From a virus: a stretch of DNA of 44,592 nt. Of this stretch, positions 7,649 to 18,700 are shown piece by piece. Positions within the stretch are counted from its first letter, which is position 1. Every line of letters begins with the position of its first letter. The translations under genes and the position numbers were made by a program. The notes beneath the pieces are model-generated. The model worked only from the letters and a program-made list of their open reading frames with translations. It was not told the DNA's origin and made no database searches. The DNA lies in IMG/VR virus record IMGVR_UViG_3300021962_000200, positions 1-44,592 of that record; one strand, given 5' to 3'.

Positions 7649-8932
7649 TCAATTAACCTTAACAATAGCCTCCACTGTTCCTTGCTCTTGTGTTAATTTA
7701 TCATGCAATGCACGACCAATAACATTAAAAGCCGTTGCTTCACCTGCTTGTGCGGCTCTTGCAAGTCCGTTACCAGCAGATACAAGACGATCTCCTTTGC
7801 GTATAGTTCCAATAGTGTTAACCGGGACGCGGCCTGTCATTGCGACAGCAGGGTGTGTTGCGTCAGTTCCGGCAAGACTATTCATCAGATACGCTGCTCG
7901 TGTACTTATGATACCAAACACATTATCGCTTAGTTCGGCAGCCACTTTTGTGATTTCTTTGTCGCCACCTAACTCAACAACGGTACCTGCTTCAAGGATT
8001 TCGTCGGCTTCAAAGCGTTCAGCAACGTCAGCGTATTGGGCATTAATATTTGTGCCACTGATAGTACCAGTTGCACCATTAATGGTCATAACTGTAGTTG
8101 GTGTACCAGCAATATTAACGTTAAATGATATGTTGCCATTGCTGGTTTGATTGTAAAATGTAGCAGTTGTTCCCGCAACACCTAACCGTATATCTTGATT
8201 TGAGCCTACTGATAAACCAGTGTTGTTTAACACAGCAAATGTACCAGTTGTAGTTTCAGCTACGTTTTTCAATAAAAAGTCTGAAGGATCATAGCCTTCA
8301 AGTGTCTGAGCAACTGATGCTGTACCTTGGAATAATGGTACTTGTGAGCCAACTAGTGTGCTTAATGTAATACCAGGACGTACTGTAGTAAATCCGCTAA
8401 TTGTTGATCCTGGAGTAAACGCAGCATCTTTGCTGATAATACCAACAATGTCGTCTTCTACATACAATTTGATTACCACGTGATCAACAGCAACGTTGTC
8501 TGTAATAGTGTCAGCAATAGCGCCAGTTGTACCTTGTCCCGAAGTAAATGCAGGGCCAACTAGCAACCAAGCACTGCCTGTCCAAACTTTAAGCTGGGCA
8601 TTAACTGTGTCAAACCACAAATCACCAGTGACATTATTTCCGGTGGGCGCACTTGATTGTGCTGTTGTAGATGAAATTACTTTCCAGGTAGCACCGTTGT
8701 AAACTTTCATCAATCCAGCAGTACTATCCCACCAAAGTTGTCCAGTTAATGGTGCCCCGGGGGCAGTAGTGTTGGCTGAATTTTCCAACAAGTGAACAAA
8801 GTTTTCATCTAAAAATTCACCATAACCAGCGTAATTTTTACCAACCAGTACCATTGAACTGGAAGTATTAATGGTACCATCTGCTATAGTAGCAAAGATT
8901 TGACCATCTGTTAAGTTAATTGTATATGCCAT
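7649..8932 (-). CDS. Tail-fibre-like protein with a peptidase-G2-like C-terminal domain
   Basis: A 427-residue protein. After an N-terminal beta region (MAYTINLTDGQIF) come two copies of a short module, GQLWWDSTAGLMKVYNGATW and GDLWFDTVNAQLKVWTGSAW, separated by about 35 residues. From about residue 298 the sequence QYADVAERFEADEILEAGTV, then VFGIISTRAAYLMNS and NVIGRALHDK, resembles the autoproteolytic or chaperone-type C-terminal domain (Peptidase_G2-like) of phage fibres and spikes. Whether it cleaves itself cannot be judged. A late-type promoter motif lies 22 bases upstream and GGAG precedes the ATG. It is likely a trimeric fibre. The ligand is unknown. Confidence 0.65.
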   Translation of the reverse strand: MAYTINLTDGQIFATIADGTINTSSSMVLVGKNYAGYGEFLDENFVHLLENSANTTAPGAPLTGQLWWDSTAGLMKVYNGATWKVISSTTAQSSAPTGNNVTGDLWFDTVNAQLKVWTGSAWLLVGPAFTSGQGTTGAIADTITDNVAVDHVVIKLYVEDDIVGIISKDAAFTPGSTISGFTTVRPGITLSTLVGSQVPLFQGTASVAQTLEGYDPSDFLLKNVAETTTGTFAVLNNTGLSVGSNQDIRLGVAGTTATFYNQTSNGNISFNVNIAGTPTTVMTINGATGTISGTNINAQYADVAERFEADEILEAGTVVELGGDKEITKVAAELSDNVFGIISTRAAYLMNSLAGTDATHPAVAMTGRVPVNTIGTIRKGDRLVSAGNGLARAAQAGEATAFNVIGRALHDKLTQEQGTVEAIVKVN

Positions 8933-8954
8933 TTGTAGCTCACTCCGTTAATTA

Positions 8955-8962
8955 TATTTATG
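8955..8962 (-). promoter_or_regulatory. T4-late-like promoter motif CATAAATA
   Basis: CATAAATA on the minus strand matches 7 of 8 bases of the T4 late promoter TATAAATA recognised through gp55. It lies 22 bases before the ATG at 8932 and overlaps the stop codon region of the preceding gene. The short AT-rich motif could occur by chance, but the spacing agrees with the copies near 27576 and 35784. Confidence 0.45.
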
Positions 8963-9578
8963 CCGCACTAAGGTTCGTTAAAGTTTGAATACGAATCGTA
9001 TAGTCAATTTGTATTTGTCTATTCAAACTTTTTTGTACTGGGTGGAAGATTACATGGGTAATCAATCGCAAATTTGTAGCACTTCCGTTCCATGTTTTGA
9101 GCCCTAGTTCATCAAATACATACTCCCCATTAAAATTTGTGCTATTATCAAATGCTTGTTGTCCCGGGGGTTCGCCGTAATCTAACAAGCATGTTACCAA
9201 AATATCTGTGTATACTTTTCCCGCTGTGTGTAGTACTGTCATTTTGTTGTTGGCGGCATCAGTATTAGCAGCAGAATTGTCATCAACTACTTTAGAGTAA
9301 GTTTCGTTGTATAAATTAGCGTTTTGTCCCACTGTATTTGGGGGCAAATAGGTAATAATACCAGTGGGATCTACTGTGGATCCGCCGTTACCAAACGACA
9401 TAGAATATATCCAGCCGCCACCTTGCGCAGAAGTTCTGTTGCTTAGTGTCTGCGCCATAGCATACGAAATATTTTCATAGTGAATAGCGTTCTTTTTATC
9501 CACAAATATTTCGCCAGAAGCAGGATCGTGTATTTTGACAAATCCTTCAATTTTGGCTAGACCTGGCTGAATTATCAT
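8958..9578 (-). CDS. Virion structural protein, beta-rich, function unknown
   Basis: A 206-residue protein starting at ATG 9578, overlapping the 45-residue gene upstream by ATGA, with GGAG ahead. Residues 9-35 (KIEGFVKIHDPASGEIFVD, then KKNAIHYENIS) repeat the theme of that mini-gene. The rest is Asn/Thr/Gly rich (FGNGGSTVDPTG, VTCLLDYGEPPGQQ) and ends in a strand-like IQIDYTIRIQTLTNLSAA. This looks like a fibre-attachment or baseplate-peripheral protein of T4-like phages. I cannot name it. Its place between the giant protein and the fibre genes supports a virion role. Confidence 0.55.
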   Translation of the reverse strand: MIIQPGLAKIEGFVKIHDPASGEIFVDKKNAIHYENISYAMAQTLSNRTSAQGGGWIYSMSFGNGGSTVDPTGIITYLPPNTVGQNANLYNETYSKVVDDNSAANTDAANNKMTVLHTAGKVYTDILVTCLLDYGEPPGQQAFDNSTNFNGEYVFDELGLKTWNGSATNLRLITHVIFHPVQKSLNRQIQIDYTIRIQTLTNLSAA

Positions 9579-9712
9579 GCTCGCTTCTCCACTATAACTT
9601 CCTTGGTTTTTGGATCAAAAATACGAATGTGCCCTTCAACAGAAAATGTCCCGTTTTCTTGGGGTTTTTTAGCAGGTACTACCGGCTGTTGAGGTTTGGT
9701 ATTCTGAGTCAT
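9575..9712 (-). CDS. 45-residue mini-gene, paralogous to the N-terminus of the next gene
   Basis: ATG 9712 to TGA 9575 encodes 45 residues: a proline/lysine-rich N-terminus (MTQNTKPQQPVVPAKKPQ) followed by FSVEGHIRIFDPKTKEVIVE. The second half aligns with the start of the 206-residue downstream protein (EGFVKIHDPASGEIFVDKKN). AAGG stands upstream of the start, and the stop overlaps the next ATG as ATGA, giving good evidence of translation. It lies 16 bases beyond the stop of the giant gene. It may be a structural linker or a duplicated attachment peptide. The function is unknown. Confidence 0.65.
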   Translation of the reverse strand: MTQNTKPQQPVVPAKKPQENGTFSVEGHIRIFDPKTKEVIVEKRA

Positions 9713-9728
9713 ACTTTATTTACCTTGC

Positions 9729-12700
9729 TTATTCGCCCCGTAAAAACCTTGCTGCATCTGTGTCAGTATCTTGTAGCGCAACACCGTTACTGGGCGTTCC
9801 TACACCAGGTGCGTACCACGTTACTCCGCGGCGTACTAATATTGCTACTTCGGACCCGTCTGCTGGGGCAGTATCAAATTCTACGGTTACAGGATTATCA
9901 CTTGTTATTGTATAACCACTTGTTTGTAATGTACCGCCTACATACACTTCAACTGCTGCTGCTGTACCTGTAGCATCTATTTCGTTGGCAATAAACGTTG
10001 TAGTAGATCCGTCCCCAAGATTAACACCTGATTCTAACGGATTGGTGATGTTGGAAACAACATAGTTTTGATATTGAGGCAGCAATAAATTGCCGCGGCT
10101 GATATCATAAACATCAGATCCTGTGGCGTGATCGGCTGCACCAGTACCAGCAGTACCACGGCGTAATCCACTAATAGTGTTGTTGACTGTATTGCGTGTG
10201 CGATACATAATTCTTTCGCCATTAATGGTCAGCAATCCCCAAACATTACCAGGCAAGTTTGGCTCGCCAAGTGCGGCAGCATTGTACACATAAATTACAT
10301 CATCAGTTGCACCAAGAGGTTGAGTCAAGTATGTAGTAGTTGCTGGTGTAATACGATACGTTGCTTGTACGCCGCGCATGTCTTGGAATATGCGGAATGC
10401 CATTGACTCGGGTGCAATACTCGATGTAAATTCAGTAATCATTATTACATCAGTGGGGGATAAAATGTAACCACCTGCTAGTATAATTTCATTGTTGACA
10501 ACGGTATAATCAACGTTGTTGAATATTAATTCTCCATTTAACGTGACAAACAATCGATCTGCATCAACATTTGCGTGGCTAAGGAATAAGTTGTTTAGAG
10601 AAACTGCTTGAGTTTCGCTGTAATCAAATGATCCTGGGTCGCCAGTAACAGTTCCAACGTCATACCCAAGGCTGTCAAATGGTTCCACGTTGGTTTGCTC
10701 GCCGCCTACAGAACCTACATATACCTGCGTCAGTATATTTTGCTGCCGTGTATCATTCCAACTGGTTACCGTAATGATATCGCCATCAGATGGAACAAAC
10801 CCACCATATTGATTAAACAACAACTGGTTACCTGTTACAGTTGCTTCCGCATCAGTAGTGACACAAATTAAAATTCGTTCGCCGGACGATGGTGTGACTG
10901 CAAATTGTACTGCTCGACGATCTTCAGGATGTAGAGGATCATATGGCTCAACCAAATAATCTATGTTAAGTATCTGTGGAATGTCATCTACATACACACG
11001 AACTTCGTTGTCAGCAATAATTTGTTGACTAAATCCTAAACGAGTCGGCAACCAATATTCGCTGGTACCGTCAGCATAGTACTCTGCACCAGCAGAAGTT
11101 CTAACACGTTGTCCGTTGATAGTAATGTATAGGTTGTCGGGATTGACATATTCCATACTGTTGGTTAGTGTGTACAGGTATTGGTCAGCAACACCAACAA
11201 TGTATTGCGTAACTGGCACTGACCAACTGTAATCAACAGTTGTTTCGTCAATTGTGGTTGGGCCAATGGCTGCGATCATTAGATAATCGTCTGCGGTATA
11301 AGTGTCACCAAAAGTCAATAAGGTACCAATTCCATCTTGAGCATATGTATAATTGGTAATCAACACGCCATTGACAAATATAACAAATTCTTCAATCAAC
11401 GAGTATTGTACCGGCACTACTAAAGAGTTACCAACTTCGTCGCCGTTGTATGGCTGTTTAAACAACTGATTGCCGCCACCAATTTGATATAAAGAAATTA
11501 CAATTTCGTCACCAGCAGTAGCACCGGCGATTACGGTAATAGAACTATTGGCCCAATCGGCTGTGTAGTCTGTACCAACGTGCAACAACAAGCCTGTAGT
11601 TTGGTTGGCAACCAGCATAGTAGCCGGAACTGGTGTTACACCAGCAAAGCTAAATGTGTCGGGGGTAGCAGTAACGACATATTTCTTAACTTCAATGCGG
11701 AATCCGTGTCCATCGCGTGCCCAATCAGCGCCCGGAGTTGTGTAAACACGTAGATCAAGTGTGTCAAATTCGCTGCCCGGAATTAATTCTTCGGGTGCGT
11801 GGCTTGAATACGTGTCAATATATGCACCACCGTCAGCATTAATGCTTGTGGGTAGTATACCTAAATATATGTCACTGTACTCGCTGGTGTATATGGCATC
11901 TAAAATAGATTGATCATACGTTGGTTGACCTTCGGGCCCAAACGTCACGTTGTCAAAAGGTGCAGTATCATACGGTAAAAGATCAAATCCTGGATATTGA
12001 TTGTATCCCACGCCATACATTTGTACCCCAGGATATTCAATACCGTTAATCAACAAAGGCAAACTTAACCCAGTCTGGTTGGCAGTTGGTGTATAAAAAC
12101 CCATTGTACGGTTAACACCACTTAGGAATGCTGGATTGACCGCTGTCCATTCGTCAGGATCAAATGTGCTGCTTTGAACAGTAGAGTTAGCGGACCATAC
12201 GCGATCTAAATAGCGCACAAGTGTACCCGCGCTGTATTCTGTATCTGGTTCCCACTCAACAATATCAGACGAGTATTCATAACGGTCATACTTGATAACT
12301 GTAGTAAACTGTCGTACTAAACTGTTGCCCATTGTTACCGCAGCAGCAGCACCAGTACCGTTACCGCCAGTGAACGTTATTATGGCTGTGCTTGTGTAAC
12401 CACTGCCATAGTTGTCAATGATTACGCCAGTAACTTGTCCAGCGCCATTGATTATAGCTGTCATTTCAGCAGGTTCAACACATTCGCCAGTAACAGTAAT
12501 CACTGGCGCTACAGTATAGCCAGAACCACCATTGGTGATCACAACACTTCGAATGCTTAATGTATAGTTGTTATACCATTCATCCCACGGTGTTTTGGCC
12601 CATAGTGTTGAGTTTGACGGCGTGTCAGCATTAAAGTTGGTATTGCTGACTGCTGTTGACTGAGTGTACGGCAGTAGCACGGGACTGATAAATTCAGGCA

Positions 12701-15700
12701 CAGTTAGCGTGGAATCCCAGTATGCTGGCAGGTCAAAGTCAGTAACTGATCCAGGATACTCGTCAATGCCATTGTAAGATAAATTAAACTCGCGTATTTG
12801 CGTGTGGTAAGGTTTAACTTCTTGAATATAATTCAAAACAAAATCTTGATTGTCTCTGTTATAGAACTCATAAGGACGCAGACTGCGAATCTTATGATCA
12901 ACGTCAATCAAGCTGGTTTTTATTAACCATTCAGGTGCAGCAAATTCGCTCATAATGTATTCAAACATCAATACCAGTGAGCGATTGCGTTCGATCAATA
13001 GTTCGTCGACAAACAACTGTTCATTGATTGCTTGAATTATTTTACGTGTTTCAATTACTGGTTCTTGATCAAAATATTGAGAGTCAAAAACTTCGTTGTC
13101 AAAACCAAACCTGGCGCCACTGTAATTGTAATTCCAAAGTGCTTCACTGAATTCAATTGTGCCATCTTCAAGTCCCACACGATCCCATCCAAGATCAGTG
13201 CGTTGATAAATTTCAAACTTGCCTGTGGCCAATTGATTAGAAACCTTGACACTTGATCCAACAGGTGCTACTCCAAGTGTAAGTCCCGATAGTCCAGCAT
13301 AATTGGCCACTGTGGCCACTGGATTTTGTGTTTTGTTATATCCAGGCAGATACCAATCAATATAACTCCAGTAGCGTCGTGTGTCATAATTTTGAACACG
13401 TATTAGTGCCAGTTCTTTAGAGCTCAGTAGTGCACCGGCTACAACTTCGTAAATTGTCCACAAACCCGAGTTGCTTGAATCGGACGCTACCAAATACTTG
13501 TATCCATATGGAACAATAGTTAAATTTTGATAGCTTAATTCAGCAAGGTCAACCACCCGCTTGTCCCACGCTCCGGAACCGGGTGTGGGTTCGGGCTCGC
13601 TGCTGTTAAGTAGTGTAAAGCTCTTGGATTCGGATATTGGATATTGTGCCAACACAGCATTGGCTCGTCCCAAATAGTTTTTCAGTGCCGAAAAACGGTC
13701 AACAAACATACTTTGGCGCGGGCGGAATGACACACCATAACGCATAGCTGGACTTAAACCAACATCTGGAACGTTGGCACCGACTACGTTGATGCCCGAG
13801 AAACTGTCTTGCAGTTTTAGATACAAATTATCACTTAAGAAACTGTCAGCACGATCTGCTGCAATTAACTCATATTCTTGGTGGACATTGTCATTGTTAG
13901 CCAGGCGGTCATACTCAATGTGCAATATAGTATCTTGAGCACTTATTAGGTCAAGCACATTGTAGATAGCCACTGTGCTTGCATTCAGCGGTGCAAGATA
14001 TGCAATACCGCTGGCACGAGGATACTCAATGTAATTGGCAATAGCAGTGGTGCTGAGTTTTTTGCCAGCAACAGTATTAACTGTGGAAATATTTCTCACC
14101 CAGAAATAATACCGAGTAGCAAAAATATTTTCAGAATTTAATTCAACACGAGTGGTATAACTCAAAAAGCTCAGCGGTGTTCCGGGTCCTGTATAATTGG
14201 ACGGGGGCACCGTGCTTTCAATCCACTGATAGATATCAATCCTACTGCCCGGGAATGTCTGTCCCCAGCGACGGCTGGCGTACACAATGTCATCTTGATT
14301 GGGATCAATAAAGCGCACTGAGTTAGTGTCCCACCAAATTTGTCCCACTCTGGATGCACCCCAAGGATTGCCTACATTGCGAATTGGCCCGTTGCTGTAA
14401 TTGGCTGGATCAACTGCTCCAATGTAATCAATGTTTTCACGAGCCACACCCAATATTTTGCCCTGTAACGGATTAAAGAAATCCAAGTAGTTGGTAGTCT
14501 GCGACTCCAACTTGTCATACATATAAACAGAGTTTAACAAAGCTACATCTACTACAGGTGTCTGCTGATGTTTAACTGTCCATGCTGGTATTCTTGTGGG
14601 GTTGTCATATATGACTACTTGACCTGTATTGTCAAACTGGGCGTCTTCAAATTCGTTGCCGGGTGCACCAACAAGCAACTTACCAGTAATGTAACTGAGT
14701 CCCGTGCCATAACCATCAAGTTCATGTGTTAAATTGTTGTACAACTGTTGGCCAAATACAAATTTTCCAGGATTGGTAACTGTGTCAGCAGCACTTGGCA
14801 AGTAATCAAATGTGTAAGCCACACCGCTTTGTACAATAGTAGTTGAGAACACCGTACTACGATCATCAAAGTAAGTGGTATTGTTATCAAATGTTACTGG
14901 CTCATACATATTACCATTGGGCGCACCAACGACCAAAGTCAGCGCAGTTGAGTCAACGGTTAGGCTGGATCCAAAGCGAGCAAATTGTGTTGGATTGGGG
15001 CTGGTAATTGTTTGCGTATAAGAGTAATTGACAAAACCAATATCAGCAAACGCAGTACCCAATATTCCGGGCAGTACATTTAATTTTGTTCCGGGTAATG
15101 CAGCAGCAGAATTTATAACTCTTATGGTCAAGATGCCCGACACCACACGAATTACAGTATTGTCTGCAGGATTTGTCGCAAATGTAATGATGCCAGTACT
15201 GTTGTTGTAAGTGTAATCAACGCCCAACACTTGTAATACATCGTCAGCATACACCACTGGCGTATAATTGTCATACTGAGAATATGTTACACCAATGTCA
15301 AAAGTTTTAGTAAAGCCGTTGGCAGTAAAACGCAAATCATCACTTACGGTTGCTGTGACATTTGGTATGCCAATGCCATTGTTGGTGCTATTGATTGCGC
15401 TTGCTAAACCTGCTACGGTGTTATTTGGGCTGGCTGGAACAGCAACTTCATAGTTGTTAACACGAATTGTATCTCCGCTTGTTAACACTGGATTGGCTAC
15501 TGGAGATGAAATTATTCCATAAACACGAGCTTGGTTTACATTGCGTTGAACAGCACCAGAATTGTTGTTGGTGTTTTGTGGCTCACCTGAATAGATGCTG
15601 CAATTTTGACTGCACAAATCTACAGCCCAACCAAGTTGTGCTTGATAGATGGGACTGTTGTCGGCTGTTTGATTTAGCGAATCCCAGTCAGTAGTAGTTA

Positions 15701-18700
15701 CAATTTGTTGTACAAATTTAAAGATATTGCTTTCAACTTCAACAACATCACCAACTGCCAATGTTACGGCACTGGTTAGCACAACATCATTGCCAATTAC
15801 TTGGAAACCACCGTTAATAAAATAATCTGCGTTGGTTAAAAATACACCATTGATCAGTACGCTAACTGGTGATTGCCATCCAGCGGGTAAACTAAAAGTT
15901 GTTGTACCTGTGTCGCCAATACCAATTTGATATCTTAGTACACTACGATCATACACATAGGTACTGCCAGATTCTAATGCATTAACAACCGCAGTTGGTG
16001 CGCCAACGACCACTTGCCGCCCATCAGTAGATGAAGCAACGCTGTAGCCAAAATTAGCACTGCCAACAGGTCCTGTAATCTTACTAATGTATTTGAAATA
16101 TGTTGCAGCATAAGCCATTATGACTGCGTTAGGAGCTGGATTGGTGGCTGGTTTAAATGTAACTGTGGTTCCAGCAAATGTATAGTCAATGTATGGACGC
16201 TGAAGCTGTCCATTTACACTGAGTCTAAATGAATCAATGTCAGTTGCTGTGTACAAATATTCTGACAAGTCAAAATTATCAGTGTTAGCAACTCCAGATC
16301 CCGATGGCGTAAATGTAACAATACCGCCAACTGTTACTGTATCAACAGTAATAATCAAGTCATTAGCCGGTGATGTTCCCCCACCAATAGTGGCAGCATT
16401 AATAGTCAGTGTATCACCAATGTTATAGTTCAAACCAGGGGCAATCAACGAAACAACATAAGTTCCGCGAGTGCGGTCAACTGTGAATGTTGCTTCTGAT
16501 CCACTACCAGATGTAGAATCTTGAGTCACTCCGTAGTAAACTCGATGATCAAGTTGTGCTGACTCGCGCTTTGCTATTACAATTCTTAAATCAGAATTTG
16601 GCGCCTCATTAAACACTACTGAAGTATTGCTTACTGTGTAATCGATTCCTTCAAATTGTGCTGTGTTGTTGACTACAACTACCAATTGGTCAGGTTGTGT
16701 ATAATCAATGATAATTGAATTAGAATAGTTATATTCTTGCGTTACACCGTCAGAAATATAATTTACAGATTGTAGTGTTGTGTCTACGCGGCCATAAGCA
16801 TAAACGGCATTTTCATCAGGTGCGCCAACATAAACAATACGTTCATCTTTGCTAATTGCAACTGCGTGACCAAAACTGCCGGCACTTGAAACATAATCAG
16901 GTGCTACTAAAAGTTGTGCCTGTGTAAATCTTCCATCTTCATTTCTGTTGATAACAGAAGCGTATCCAACTCCAGCGGCACTGAGGCTTGCACCAGCTAC
17001 TCCCCAGGTTTGATCGCCAAAATCAAGGGCATTACCATATCCAAGAGTGTCGGGCGCATTTAAAAATAATAAATTATCTTCAATGTATGTATTGCCTTCG
17101 CCACGAACATAAGGATATAGAACACCTGTTTCAGTACTTGTTGAATCATTGTAGTATGTGGGGGCGCCGACCAGTGCACCCAAGTTGTTATATGTTTGAG
17201 CAACACTGGTGCCATAGCCAGCGTTTTCCACTGGCCTTTGCTGTGTTAATGAAAAACTGTCGTCAAATACATTTTGTTTTTCTAACACTTGCCACAGTCC
17301 CGAGCCATTGTTATCAACCCAAGCCAATGAGCCGGGTGTTAAATCGTTAGCGTATGACAATGTGGTAATGTCACTGGCTTGAGATACACGCATAGTATCC
17401 AGGAAAAAGCCCAGGCCAGTGCCCGTTGCGACTGTTTGATTGCCGTTGGGGAAGACATAAGCAACTGTTAGTGTAGTGGGTTTTGGTGTAGTTAATACAC
17501 GATACACACCATTAAAGGATTCATTGAAATAGCGCACAATCAACAAGTCTCCACGACGCAGATTGTGCACGGCCGAGAATGTTACTAAACTTGTGCCGTC
17601 AAGATTATCACTGACACGAGTAACCTTACCCGGAGTTTGAGTTGCGCGATATACATTCCAATCATAACTATTGGTTTTGGCTACCCAAATTCTCGTGCCA
17701 TCGCCTACATTGTCAAGATCCGCAGCAATAGCACTGGGATCATCTAAAGAAAATACTGTAATATCAACGTCATCAATATTAACATAGCCTGCGCTAGGCA
17801 AAGCAGTATCTGTGTCAACTGTGGTAGTTGTGGGTAAAATATCTGGAGAAGTTAATTTATAACTTTCACGCCAAACATCATTTAATAACACCGTTTGGTT
17901 GGCCACGCTTGACTCACCAACTTCAATCACTTGTATGGTAGCAGGATCGCTTTGTAGCAATGCTTCGTTTAGTCTTAATTCAAAATAGCTGCGATTTGCA
18001 TTGGCACCATATGTGCCGCGAAGAATTGCCCAGTTTTCATAAATTTTGTAGTCAGCAACTTCTTTGCCAAGATTGGCGCCGGTGAATATTTCGGCACTTA
18101 ATACTGTGCCTTTGCTCCTGATAAATTGTTGATACAAGTTAACTTGACTAACATCGTCAAGATTTAACGCTGCCATATACTCGCGGGGCTGGAAGCCAAT
18201 TAAGCCATAACTTAATAAGTCATTGTCGCGTTCAAGATTGGCAGTTTGCGTATTGTAGCTGTTGGCCAACTGATCAGCTTTGTTGGCAATATTAGGCAAC
18301 AAGCCTTTTTGTATTTTGGTGTAGTCACTCTTGACCCAATCAGAGTAAACAAATTCTCTCTTGGGCTGTACAATTGTTTCTGCTGACCAATAGGTGTTTT
18401 TATAGTTGACAATTTCACCTTTGGCATATTTCCGATTGGGTGCCCACGGCTGCACATTATCTTGATTGAGCACAAAGCCTTGAGCATTTAGCGTGCCATC
18501 CCACTCAGTGGTTGTCATAGCTGTTACATTAACGCGATTTTGTCTTGCACCAGTGGTGGGGTTGTAAATCAAGTCTGAAAAGATACTAACATTGTCAAGG
18601 ATCACAAGATTTTCGTAGCTGGTATAACGCAAATTGGCATAGGCAATAGCTTGGCCATTGGCGCTGGTAACACTAAATCTATTTTCTAACCGTTCAATGA

